Positions 1 through 7,255 of a stretch of DNA of 8,077 nucleotides are shown here, piece after piece. Source of the stretch: Rhodoferax sp. (GTDB lineage Bacteria; Pseudomonadota; Gammaproteobacteria; Burkholderiales; Burkholderiaceae_C); NCBI GenBank assembly GCA_030683195.1, contig JAUXQA010000407.1, positions 1-8,077 of the forward strand. Direction: 5' to 3'. A program made the position numbers and the translations under genes. The notes beneath the pieces were generated by a model. It was not told where the DNA came from, made no database searches, and saw only the letters and a program-made list of their open reading frames with translations. Position 1 is the first letter of the stretch; each line of letters starts with the position of its first letter.

Positions 1-62
1 CCTAGCCGATTTGGGTCAGTACGCATGCTCTACTTGCGCCCCTTTAACTGCGACCTGACCGA

Positions 63-798
63 ATGCTCCCTGTTTCCCGATCTCTCCTGGCGGCGCTTGC
101 TGTCCTCTCCACCACTCACAGTTAAGCTGCTGCTGATTTTGCCGAATGCCCCCAGTTCTTTGCTAACAAGAAGTCGCCGATCATGGTGCCCCACCCGATG
201 CAACGAGCCATTTTTTAGGACGCTTTTGCGACACTGCACTCAGGGGAGAGCAAGACCGCTGTGTAGGTGGCTCAGAAGCACAACCGGGCCTCAGTTGAGG
301 ATGCTGATGAGAAACGCAAAGACAAGTTCTTTGCCGACGCCTGACTGAGGTCGGCCGAACGGGCGACACTGTCCGACTACAAGGGGATTGGCTGGTCCAG
401 AGGCGCCGGCCGGTGACATGCCCACGGTGCAAGCCATGGCGCAGAGTTTCAGTCTCGCGAACATGGTGCCTCAGGCTCAGAAGCACAACGGGGGCGCATG
501 GGCCAAATCGGTGGAGGCGGCAACCCGTAAATACGCAGGACGCGCCAGTGGCAATGTGTATGTCATCACCGGTCCGGCTTACTCACCGAGCATTCAGGAG
601 AGTCCAGGTATTGGTGCGGGCCAGGTGCGGGTGCCGAAGTACCTCTTCAAGCTGGTGTATGACCAAGACACCAACCGGGCCTGGGCGCACTGGCATTTAA
701 ATGACGATTCGACGAGGGGATCGCGGCCGATCAGTTATCTCGAGTTGGTCAAACGCACGGGGATCAATTTCTTACCGGGGGTTGCTCCGTTTGATTGA
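63..798 (+). pseudogene. Decayed secreted DNA/RNA non-specific endonuclease (NUC superfamily)
   Basis: Members of this family are secreted or periplasmic Mg2+-dependent nucleases (Serratia nuclease, Anabaena NucA) that cut DNA and RNA without sequence preference. The ATG at 63 opens a signal-peptide-like stretch (MLPVSRSLLAALAVLSTTHS). The same frame then reads AAADFAECPQFFANKKSP and on to KRKDKFFADA and LSDYKG. It is broken by TAA at 123-125, TAG at 216-218, TAG at 264-266 and TGA at 342-344. Near 399-403 the reading shifts to another frame. The DRGHMAPAGDM block of the family is reduced to SR followed by APAGDM, which fits an 8-base deletion removing the catalytic histidine. The rest (open from 388 to 798) is well preserved: FSLANMVPQ, the metal-ligand-type Asn in KHNGGAW, the Glu in KSVEAATR, and VYVITGPAYSP. 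The family identity rests on remembered motifs. A 136-residue product could be made from 388 but would lack the catalytic centre. No ribosome binding site is visible before 63. It lies tail to tail with hsdR, 20 bases away. Confidence 0.87.
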
Positions 799-818
799 AG
801 GCGATATGCACGCGACCT

Positions 819-3800
819 TCATGCCGCCGCCCGCTCTCGAATCTCATCCAGCACCCGCACCATCTCCGTCACCCTGGCCGGCAGGAATAGCGCCTCTGGC
901 CCCTGCTGGCTGATGTCAGTAAACGGTGATTCATACAGCCGCTCCGCGTCCATCACGCCGTTTTCCGTCAGGTACTGAACAATCAGGTCGATAAATTCCA
1001 GTTGGCTGGCGGTGGCCGTGGTGCCGATTACGAACTGGCTGAACGCCTGTTTGGCGGTCTCCCGGTCTAATCCCACCAGCGAACGGATGAAGATGCCCAG
1101 GCCGTGGCTTTGGTCGGTAGCCTGCTGGATGACCTCGGCCGACCCGCCAGCCTGCACCAGCATCTTGCCCAGCTCGTCCAGGTCAGAGGGGGTCAGCGGC
1201 TGGTTGCGGCGCAGGCGTTGCAGCGACAGGTGACTGTCATGGGCCTTGAGGAACTGGCGAGCCTTGTCCTTGAACTTGGCCAGATTCATGCCAGTGCTGA
1301 CGCCGGGCAAGATAATTGGAACTCCAATGCCAATTTCATCAGGGAATGCCGTGTAAACGATGTTCTTCTTGCTTTTCTCAATCAGCTTGATCAGGGCGCG
1401 CAGCTTCTTGCGGGCCGCCTCCAGCATGGCGATGGTCACGTCTTCCCACCACTCGTCACCGGCCACCGACTGAATCAACACCATCTGGGCCTTGATGGCG
1501 GGAATGGCATCTTGCTCTTCCAGGGCGCTGGCAATGGCCTGCATTTGCTCACGCAGGGACACAAAGCCCGGTTGAGCTTGCAGGATGGCAAGTTGGGTAC
1601 ACAGCACGAGCATGTCGAAGCGCTTGGCCTCTTCATCGTTGTCCAGCAAGGCCGTGGGCAGGTCTGCCACTTGCTCACTCAACTCTTGCAGGCTGTCGCT
1701 GTCCAGCGTGTGCCAAGACGTCAGCTTGGCGAATCTCTCCACCGACTTGCGCCTAGGCCGCACCACAAAGTTGTCCAGGTTCATGGCGGCTACCTGCTGG
1801 TGCAGAAAACCACTCAGCTCGCCACGCAACTGCGCATCGGTCAGGAGGTCACCATACGAAGCTTGGGCCTCTGACACCTTCGGACTGGCGGCCACCCGTT
1901 TGTCCAGCTCGGCAATCATCTCCAGCCGCGCCCGGAATAGCCGGGTACTCAGCGGCACCGGGGCTTTGCCCGCGTCAGGTGGCAGTTCCTGGTTGAAGAA
2001 CTCCAGATTCTGGCAATAGTCAAAGACGTTGAAGAACTGTTTGTCTTGACCCGGTCCATACAAGTTTTTGCACAGGCGGGTGCCCCGGCCAATCATTTGC
2101 CAGAACTTGGTCTTGGAGCGGATGACCTTGAAGAACACCAGATTGACCACCTCCGGCACGTCAATGCCGGTATCTAACATGTCCACCGAGATGGCGATGT
2201 GCGGCATGCCGTCCTTGAGGGAGAACTCATCAATCAGGCTCTGTGCGTACTCGGTCTTGTAGGTCACCACGCGGGCGAAGGCGCCTTTGTACTCAGGGTA
2301 ATTGGCATTGAAGCGCTCGGCAATGAACTCAGCATGGGCATTGTTCTTGGCAAAGACGATGGTTTTGCCCAAGCGGTCACCGCCGGCCACTTTCTCGCCC
2401 TGGGTCATCAGGTGGCCCAGCACCTTGTCCACGGTATCAGTGTTGAACAGCCACTTGTTCAGTGCGGCGGAGTCCACCGCATCGGGGATGTTGCCTTCTT
2501 CATCCCACTCCAGTGCGTCCCAGCGTTCTTTCTCATCTTCCGACAGGTCCTGGTACTTGATGCCCTCGCGCTGGTACTTGAGCGGCACCGAAATCGCACG
2601 GGGTGGCACCAGATAGCCCTCGGCCACGGCTTCGTCCAGGCCATACACATCGGTGGGTACGCCACTCTCCAGGTCAAATAGCCCGTAGGTGTTGTGGTCA
2701 ATCTCATCCTTGGGCGTGGCGGTCAGGCCCACCAGCATGGCATCAAAGTATTCAAAGATGGCGCGGTACTTCTGGTACACCGAACGGTGCGCCTCGTCGA
2801 TGATGATGAGGTCGAAGTGGCCGACACCAAATCGGCGCTGACCGTCGGCGGCATCGTCAATCAAACCCATCATGGTCGGGTAGGTCGAGACAAACACCCG
2901 GCCATCGGTGTGCTTCTCGGTCACCAGATTGACCGGCGATGAATCGGGCAGGTGCGACTTGAAGGCGCCTACTGCCTGCTTGACCAGCGCCACGCGGTCG
3001 GCCAGAAACAGGATGCGCTTGGCCCAGTTGCAACGCATCAGCACATCGGCCAGGGCGATAACGGTACGGGTCTTGCCGCTGCCGGTGGCCATCACCAGCA
3101 GGGCTTTGCGCTGGTTTTCCATTTCCAGCGTTTCGCCAATGCGGCGCACAGCCCGGTTTTGGTAATAGCGCTCAATGATGTCGGGGTTGATGACCGCTTC
3201 GGCGAGCTTCTTGCGGCTGCTGCGGCGTTGAATTAACAGCGCCAGTTCCTGTTTCTTGAAGAAGCCCTGCACCGCACGCGGCGGGTAACTGGCATCGTCC
3301 CAAATCCAGTGCTCGTAGCCATTGGAGTAAAAGATGATGGGGCGCTGGCCGAACTGGGCTTGCAGGCAATCGGCGTACAGCTTGGCCTGCTGCTGGCCCA
3401 CGGCGGCGTCCTTGCGGGTGCGCTTGGCTTCCACCAGTGCCAAGGGTTTGCCGTCATCGCCCCACAGCACATAGTCCACAAAGCCAACACCTGCATTATT
3501 GGGCATGCCGCTGACTTCAATCTCAAAGTTCTTGGCATCCAGTTGCCAGCCTGCCTCTTTGAGCAACAGGTCGATGAAGTAGTCGCGGGTTTGCGCCTCG
3601 GAATAGTCGTGCGTGTCGGGCTGGGCGGTGTTGGCCTTTTTGGCGGCGGCCACCTCCAAGCGCAGCTTTTGCAGTTCATCGTCCAGCGTGGCCTTGGCTG
3701 ACAGGAGCACCGAGAGCTTTTCGTCACGCTCACGCAATTGCGTTTCCAACTTTTGCAACTGGTCAATCGACTGGGCCGGGGCCGCTGCCACTGAAGACGA

Positions 3801-4235
3801 TGGCGCAGGTAAGGGAATTAGGTCAGGGGCAAAGCGCAGGTCGGGCGCCGGGCGGGTGCGCTGGCCGTAGGTGCGGGCCAGCCAGTAGCAAACGTGGAAC
3901 AGTTCGCGGGTGGCGGTGACCGCATCAGTGCGCAGAATGGGGCGGGTGCTATGGACCGCCAGATTGCCGAGGTCTTTGATGAGCTTGGCTTTGGTGAACA
4001 CGGCATCGCCTGCTGTGGCGCGAAAGCTGGGTTCGTGAATCAGGGCGCTCAGGTGGTCCTGGTAAGGCAGGCGCAGTGCCGGGTCGTGCTTGTAGAGCCA
4101 GTCCACCGCCAGCTCCAAGGTGCGCCGAGCGTAGAAGCAGGAGGTACGCGCATCCGTGTTCGCCATTTCCTCCGCCTTGATGGCCGCGCCAAAAAGGGTG
4201 GACCACTCAGACTGGAGGAAGGCGAAATTGCTCAT
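819..4235 (-). CDS. hsdR: Type I restriction enzyme, restriction/translocation subunit HsdR (1138 aa)
   Basis: HsdR joins HsdM2-HsdS to form the restriction complex, which pumps DNA using ATP and cuts far from the unmethylated target. Residues about 20-125 resemble the DUF4145-type N-terminal domain of many HsdR proteins. Residues about 157-200 are charged and heptad-like, probably a coiled coil. The PD-(D/E)xK nuclease domain covers about 210-320, with Asp254 in GFVDYVLW and Glu269-x-Lys271 in LALVEAKRT. The SF2 motor follows: Walker A GSGKT at 385-389, DEAH at 480-483, LTATP at 504-508, DMLDTGIDVP at 685-694 and QMIGRGTR at 713-720. The C-terminal part (FIRSLVGLDRETA, then LYESPFTDI) matches the helical EcoEI_R_C-type end that contacts the methylase core. 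The length is close to that of EcoKI HsdR, and no key residue is missing. The ATG starts immediately after the hsdS TAA with zero spacing and only a weak GGGG upstream, so translation is probably coupled to hsdS. It is the last gene of the operon. Confidence 0.97.
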   Translation of the reverse strand: MSNFAFLQSEWSTLFGAAIKAEEMANTDARTSCFYARRTLELAVDWLYKHDPALRLPYQDHLSALIHEPSFRATAGDAVFTKAKLIKDLGNLAVHSTRPILRTDAVTATRELFHVCYWLARTYGQRTRPAPDLRFAPDLIPLPAPSSSVAAAPAQSIDQLQKLETQLRERDEKLSVLLSAKATLDDELQKLRLEVAAAKKANTAQPDTHDYSEAQTRDYFIDLLLKEAGWQLDAKNFEIEVSGMPNNAGVGFVDYVLWGDDGKPLALVEAKRTRKDAAVGQQQAKLYADCLQAQFGQRPIIFYSNGYEHWIWDDASYPPRAVQGFFKKQELALLIQRRSSRKKLAEAVINPDIIERYYQNRAVRRIGETLEMENQRKALLVMATGSGKTRTVIALADVLMRCNWAKRILFLADRVALVKQAVGAFKSHLPDSSPVNLVTEKHTDGRVFVSTYPTMMGLIDDAADGQRRFGVGHFDLIIIDEAHRSVYQKYRAIFEYFDAMLVGLTATPKDEIDHNTYGLFDLESGVPTDVYGLDEAVAEGYLVPPRAISVPLKYQREGIKYQDLSEDEKERWDALEWDEEGNIPDAVDSAALNKWLFNTDTVDKVLGHLMTQGEKVAGGDRLGKTIVFAKNNAHAEFIAERFNANYPEYKGAFARVVTYKTEYAQSLIDEFSLKDGMPHIAISVDMLDTGIDVPEVVNLVFFKVIRSKTKFWQMIGRGTRLCKNLYGPGQDKQFFNVFDYCQNLEFFNQELPPDAGKAPVPLSTRLFRARLEMIAELDKRVAASPKVSEAQASYGDLLTDAQLRGELSGFLHQQVAAMNLDNFVVRPRRKSVERFAKLTSWHTLDSDSLQELSEQVADLPTALLDNDEEAKRFDMLVLCTQLAILQAQPGFVSLREQMQAIASALEEQDAIPAIKAQMVLIQSVAGDEWWEDVTIAMLEAARKKLRALIKLIEKSKKNIVYTAFPDEIGIGVPIILPGVSTGMNLAKFKDKARQFLKAHDSHLSLQRLRRNQPLTPSDLDELGKMLVQAGGSAEVIQQATDQSHGLGIFIRSLVGLDRETAKQAFSQFVIGTTATASQLEFIDLIVQYLTENGVMDAERLYESPFTDISQQGPEALFLPARVTEMVRVLDEIRERAAA

Positions 4236-5441
4236 TTACAGTTCGCCCCGGAAGGCGCGGTGTTGGAGGGATGCAAATAGGCTATCGAGTTCGGTCAGAG
4301 AAGTGCGATGGGTGGCTTTGAGCGCGTCTATTGACTGAATGCGAGCGGAGTAAATTTGTTGAACGCTCAGTGGTGGTAACTCAATATCCAACTCAAGCAA
4401 GCGTCCTTTTGAAATGTTGGGCATTGACCCTGACGAACCGCCTGCAAGCTTTTGGACTTCACTACGCTTGGATGGGAAAACCAATAGCGATTGCAGGTAC
4501 TGCTTTTCGACCTTTGAGTCAGAATTTAGTCGAAATCGGAAGATTAGGTCTGACAACATCAGGCGCTCACGCGATTCGCCCACTAGCACGCACGCAGCAA
4601 CAAGGTGGTAAGTATTCTTTCGTGAAAAGAGTAGGTCACCTGGCTTAACTTCAATTTTTGGGTCGAATGCAACGCCTTCAGGCAAGGCTTTATTTTCCGA
4701 GTCGTTATAGGTGCAAGATGTGACGGCACCAAGTTTTAAAACACCCCACTCGTCATCTTGAGCTGCGTGGTCCATACAGACGGGACTCCATCCGCTGTCA
4801 ATATTTTCGAGCAAAGTTGCAAACCTCACCCGAGGCCAGTCTTTGGGATTGCTGACCGGGTCCCCAAACATCTCAATGAAAATCGACTGCGTGAGGCTGT
4901 CCAGTTGCGCCAAGGCTTCCCGGCGCTTGGCTCTGAGCGCATCGGCTTGGTCCAGGATGACTGCGATACGGCGTTGTGCGGTGAGGGGTGGCAGGGGAAT
5001 AGGTAACCGCTCTAAGTCGCTTTTCCTTAGTGCTGGCACTGTAGTTGCTGGAGCAAGGCAATAGAAATCGACAGTTTTCAGAAAATGATACAGAAATCGC
5101 CCGTTAATTTTTTCTCCTGGAATTGCTGCCATGGCATTGTTATCAATCAGCATCCTGCAACCGGTAACCACCCGATGGTTTTGTCTGATTGCTTCGCCAA
5201 TTTTCGCGAACAAAATACTTCCAACTGGCACTGGTTTTGCTCGCAATGAATCTACATCAACTTGGTCAACATAGTGGTCGGCAGTAGTTAAAATTGAATT
5301 TCCAGTTCGGCCACAACGAGATATGTCCCCGACTTTCGCAAAGGGAAAAAGGCCATTTTTTCGTCCCTGTAGATTGAGCGGAAAGCCGATACCGGCCTGT
5401 AAAGTTGTAACCTCACCGAGTTGAACAAATTTGATGCTCAC
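4236..5441 (-). CDS. hsdS: Type I restriction-modification specificity subunit HsdS (401 aa)
   Basis: HsdS recognises the bipartite DNA target and holds two HsdM and, for restriction, HsdR. The classic two-fold layout is visible. TRD1 spans about 1-148. A central conserved region spans about 149-195 (PLPPLTAQRRIAVILDQADA, ending SIFIEMFGDP). TRD2 spans about 200-353 (starting DWPRVRFATLLENIDSGWSP). A distal conserved helix spans about 354-401 (ELPPLSVQQIYSARIQSIDA, ending QHRAFRGEL). The two conserved helices are repeats of each other and set the spacer between half-sites. The start is GTG, chosen because it overlaps the hsdM stop (GTGA) and has a GAAGGGA ribosome binding site seven bases upstream. 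The length is normal for a two-TRD subunit. Both TRD-coding stretches are much poorer in GC than the central region and the neighbouring genes, which suggests that the recognition domains were exchanged. The target sequence cannot be read from the protein by eye. Confidence 0.96.
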   Translation of the reverse strand: MSIKFVQLGEVTTLQAGIGFPLNLQGRKNGLFPFAKVGDISRCGRTGNSILTTADHYVDQVDVDSLRAKPVPVGSILFAKIGEAIRQNHRVVTGCRMLIDNNAMAAIPGEKINGRFLYHFLKTVDFYCLAPATTVPALRKSDLERLPIPLPPLTAQRRIAVILDQADALRAKRREALAQLDSLTQSIFIEMFGDPVSNPKDWPRVRFATLLENIDSGWSPVCMDHAAQDDEWGVLKLGAVTSCTYNDSENKALPEGVAFDPKIEVKPGDLLFSRKNTYHLVAACVLVGESRERLMLSDLIFRFRLNSDSKVEKQYLQSLLVFPSKRSEVQKLAGGSSGSMPNISKGRLLELDIELPPLSVQQIYSARIQSIDALKATHRTSLTELDSLFASLQHRAFRGEL

Positions 5442-6988
5442 GCGAGCATCCCTTCAAGCTCTTTCATCCCCGCCTGAATCTCCGACTCCAGCACCGCCAG
5501 CTTGGCCAGAATCTCCTTCGGCGGCAGATGCTCGCTCACCGCATGCACCACCTCCTTGTAGCGGTTGATGGACAGGTCGTAGTCGTTGCCCACGATGTCG
5601 CCCTTGGGGACGCAAAAGCTCTGGTCGGTGCGGTCACGCTCCAATTCCGTGCCATCGCGCTGGCTCCAACGTGTCAGCACATCCGGCAGGTTGTTCTTGG
5701 CATGCTCTGCTTCTGATAGCTGGTTCCGCATGTTCTTCGCCGGCTGGAGGCCTAGTTTGTCCTCAGTCAGCAGCGGCTGGCGTTTGTCGTCCAGGCTCCA
5801 GCCATCGGCCTTCATGTCGTAGAACCAGACGTTATCCGTACCGCCCGAGTTGGTCTTGGTGAACAACAAAATCGCTGTGGACACGCCCGCATAGGGTTTG
5901 AACACGCCCGAGGGCAGCGAGATGACGGCATCGAGTTTTTGCTCTTCCACAATCATGCGGCGCAGCTCTTTGTGCGCCTTGCTGGAGCCAAACAGCACGC
6001 CGTCCGGCACGATGACCGCCGCCCGGCCACCGGGTTTGAGCAGGCGCAGGAACAGCGCCAAAAACAGCAGTTCGGTCTTTTTGGTCTTGACGATGGCCAG
6101 CAGGTCTTTGGCCGTGCCTTCGTAGTCCAGTGACCCGGCAAAAGGCGGATTGGCCAGAATCAGCGAATACTTCTCTTCATCCCCCGCATGGTCTTCCGAC
6201 AGTGAGTCCTTGTAGCGGATGTTCGGGTTGTCCACGCCGTGCAGCGCCATGTTCATGGAGCCAATGCGCAGCATGGTGTTATCAAAGTCGAAGCCGTGGA
6301 ACATACCGTGGTGGAAATGCTCACGGGCCGCCGCATCGCGCAGCAGTTCCGGATGCTTTTCACGCAGATATTCACCAGCCGCCACCAAGAAGCCGCAGGT
6401 GCCGCTGGCCGGGTCGCAAATCACGTCTTTGGCGGTGGGCGCCGTCAGCTCCACCATGAGCTGAATCAGGTGGCGTGGTGTGCGGAACTGGCCGTTGGCG
6501 CCGGCGCTGGCAATCTTGCCCAGCATGTATTCGTACAGGTCGCCCTTGGTGTCGCGGTCTTCCATCGGCACATGGTCCAGCAGGTCCACCACCTTGGCCA
6601 GCAGGGCCGGGGTCGGGATGGTGAAGCGAGCATCCTTCATGTGCTGCGCATAGGTGGACCCATCGCCGCCCATGCTGCGCAGGAACGGGAACACATGCTC
6701 ACCGACCACGGTGTACATCTCGGAGGCAGCAAAGTTCTTGAAGTGGGACCAGCGCAGGTCGTTGTAATCGCGGCCCTTGGCGTCAGCACCCTCGGGGAAG
6801 GTGCGGCGCTCCATCGGCTTGTTCAGGCGCACCGACTTGTTTTCTTCCAGGGTGTGCAGGTCATCCAGACGGCGCAGGAACAGCAGATATGTGATTTGCT
6901 CCATCACCTCCAGCGGGTTGGAGATGCCGCCAGTCCAGAATGAATTCCAGATGGCGTCGATTTGGCTGCGTAGTTCGCCGGTGAGCAT
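5438..6988 (-). CDS. hsdM: Type I modification methyltransferase HsdM, N6-adenine specific (516 aa)
   Basis: HsdM transfers a methyl group from S-adenosylmethionine to N6 of adenine in the target chosen by HsdS, protecting host DNA. Residues about 1-140 form the HsdM_N-type helical domain (ISNPLEVMEQITYLLFLRRL near 22-41). The catalytic domain follows. GQFRTPRHLIQLMV at 166-179 is the motif X-type AdoMet-binding stretch. DPASGTCGFL at 192-201 is motif I, and NPPF at 280-283 is the catalytic motif IV of gamma-type N6-adenine methylases. The LKPGGRAAVIVPDGVLF segment at 317-333 is also typical. The C-terminal end (about 480-516) is helical and charged, as expected for contacts with HsdS. No catalytic residue is missing. 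The ATG at 6988 is supported by AGGGA eight bases upstream. Its TGA overlaps the hsdS GTG. It is the first gene of the operon, so methylase is made before restriction subunit, a sensible order for a newly acquired system. Confidence 0.97.
   Translation of the reverse strand: MLTGELRSQIDAIWNSFWTGGISNPLEVMEQITYLLFLRRLDDLHTLEENKSVRLNKPMERRTFPEGADAKGRDYNDLRWSHFKNFAASEMYTVVGEHVFPFLRSMGGDGSTYAQHMKDARFTIPTPALLAKVVDLLDHVPMEDRDTKGDLYEYMLGKIASAGANGQFRTPRHLIQLMVELTAPTAKDVICDPASGTCGFLVAAGEYLREKHPELLRDAAAREHFHHGMFHGFDFDNTMLRIGSMNMALHGVDNPNIRYKDSLSEDHAGDEEKYSLILANPPFAGSLDYEGTAKDLLAIVKTKKTELLFLALFLRLLKPGGRAAVIVPDGVLFGSSKAHKELRRMIVEEQKLDAVISLPSGVFKPYAGVSTAILLFTKTNSGGTDNVWFYDMKADGWSLDDKRQPLLTEDKLGLQPAKNMRNQLSEAEHAKNNLPDVLTRWSQRDGTELERDRTDQSFCVPKGDIVGNDYDLSINRYKEVVHAVSEHLPPKEILAKLAVLESEIQAGMKELEGMLA
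5449..5455 (-). promoter_or_regulatory. Ribosome binding site of hsdS, inside hsdM
   Basis: The minus strand reads GAAGGGA, followed by seven bases and then the GTG at 5441-5439. This strong Shine-Dalgarno match inside the end of hsdM decides the non-ATG start of hsdS and supports translational coupling through the GTGA overlap. Confidence 0.75.
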
Positions 6989-6996
6989 GTGTGCGG

Positions 6997-7001
6997 TCCC
7001 T
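6997..7001 (-). promoter_or_regulatory. Ribosome binding site of hsdM
   Basis: The minus strand reads AGGGA eight bases before the ATG at 6988-6986. The spacing and sequence are good and fix the hsdM start. Confidence 0.7.
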
Positions 7002-7025
7002 GAATGATTGATGCCGGGCTATTTT

Positions 7026-7033
7026 GACCGGTC
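7026..7033. repeat. 8-bp perfect palindrome GACCGGTC upstream of hsdM
   Basis: GACCGGTC is its own reverse complement and lies 38-45 bases before the hsdM start codon, just downstream of a possible -10 box. An operator or an R-M target are possible roles, but an 8-base palindrome in GC-rich DNA may also be chance. Confidence 0.35.
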
Positions 7034-7039
7034 GTGTTG

Positions 7040-7045
7040 ATTATC
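7040..7045 (-). promoter_or_regulatory. Possible -10 box of the hsdMSR promoter
   Basis: The minus strand reads GATAAT, five of six matches to the sigma-70 -10 consensus, about 52 bases ahead of the hsdM start. No good -35 box stands at 16-18 bases. The nearest candidate, CTGACA, is 24 bases away, too far. The call rests on the hexamer and its place only. Confidence 0.25.
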
Positions 7046-7076
7046 AGGGTATGAAGACAGGATTTGTGCTGTCAGT

Positions 7077-7094
7077 TGGTGGGCATTCCCACCA
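7077..7094. repeat. Inverted repeat, 7-bp stem and 4-base loop
   Basis: TGGTGGG, loop CATT, CCCACCA: a perfect stem, mostly G-C, in the gap between the lipoprotein gene and hsdM. No run of T follows on either strand, so it is not a standard intrinsic terminator. It could end or shield the transcript of the lipoprotein locus, or bind a regulator of the hsd operon. Confidence 0.45.
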
Positions 7095-7255
7095 GAGCCT
7101 GGAACAGCTACTCGTTGAGCAGCTTTTCAGCAGCAGCGACCAGCATGTATCGAGTTGGGCGTGTAACCTTGGATGAAGCCCCAGTCGCAGGAACTTATTA
7201 CCGCATTTACATGGCGGACGGACGCTTTTGTTCGTGGCATGGTTGACGCCGTTAC
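7095..7255. other. Unexplained gap between the lipoprotein gene and the hsd control region
   Basis: I recognise no gene, RNA or repeat here. Short readable stretches exist on both strands (minus strand KVTRPTRYMLVAAAEKLLNE then stop, about 7115-7175; plus strand VTLDEAPVAGTYYRIYMADG). Neither resembles a known family to me and each is closed by nearby stops. They may be remnants or chance. No T-rich intrinsic terminator for the lipoprotein gene is visible. Confidence 0.4.

Noticed and set aside
25..348. 107-codon plus-strand frame at the left end
   Set aside because: It reads an alternative frame of the decayed nuclease. The family-like sequence is in the frame starting at 63.
1104..1874. 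256-codon open frame on the plus strand inside hsdR
   Set aside because: It is antisense to the motor and C-terminal part of a clearly real hsdR, in GC-rich DNA where long shadow frames are common, and the product shows no domain.
4236..5441. Phase-variable switching of hsdS by simple repeats or inverted repeats
   Set aside because: No homopolymer longer than six or seven bases, no tandem repeat unit, no second hsdS copy and no recombinase gene is seen in the window.
6239..6943. 234-codon open frame on the plus strand inside hsdM
   Set aside because: It is antisense to the methylase domain of a real gene. The Gln/His/Gly-rich product is typical of a shadow frame.
819..6988. A new defence system built around hsdMSR
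   Set aside because: All three genes are complete, ordinary type I subunits, and no extra defence gene is embedded between or beside them.
7200..7225. Imperfect hairpin (CCG-CAT, loop, ATG-CGG on the minus strand) as a terminator of the lipoprotein gene
   Set aside because: The stem is short and bulged, and the following sequence (TAATAAGTTCC) is not a T-run.
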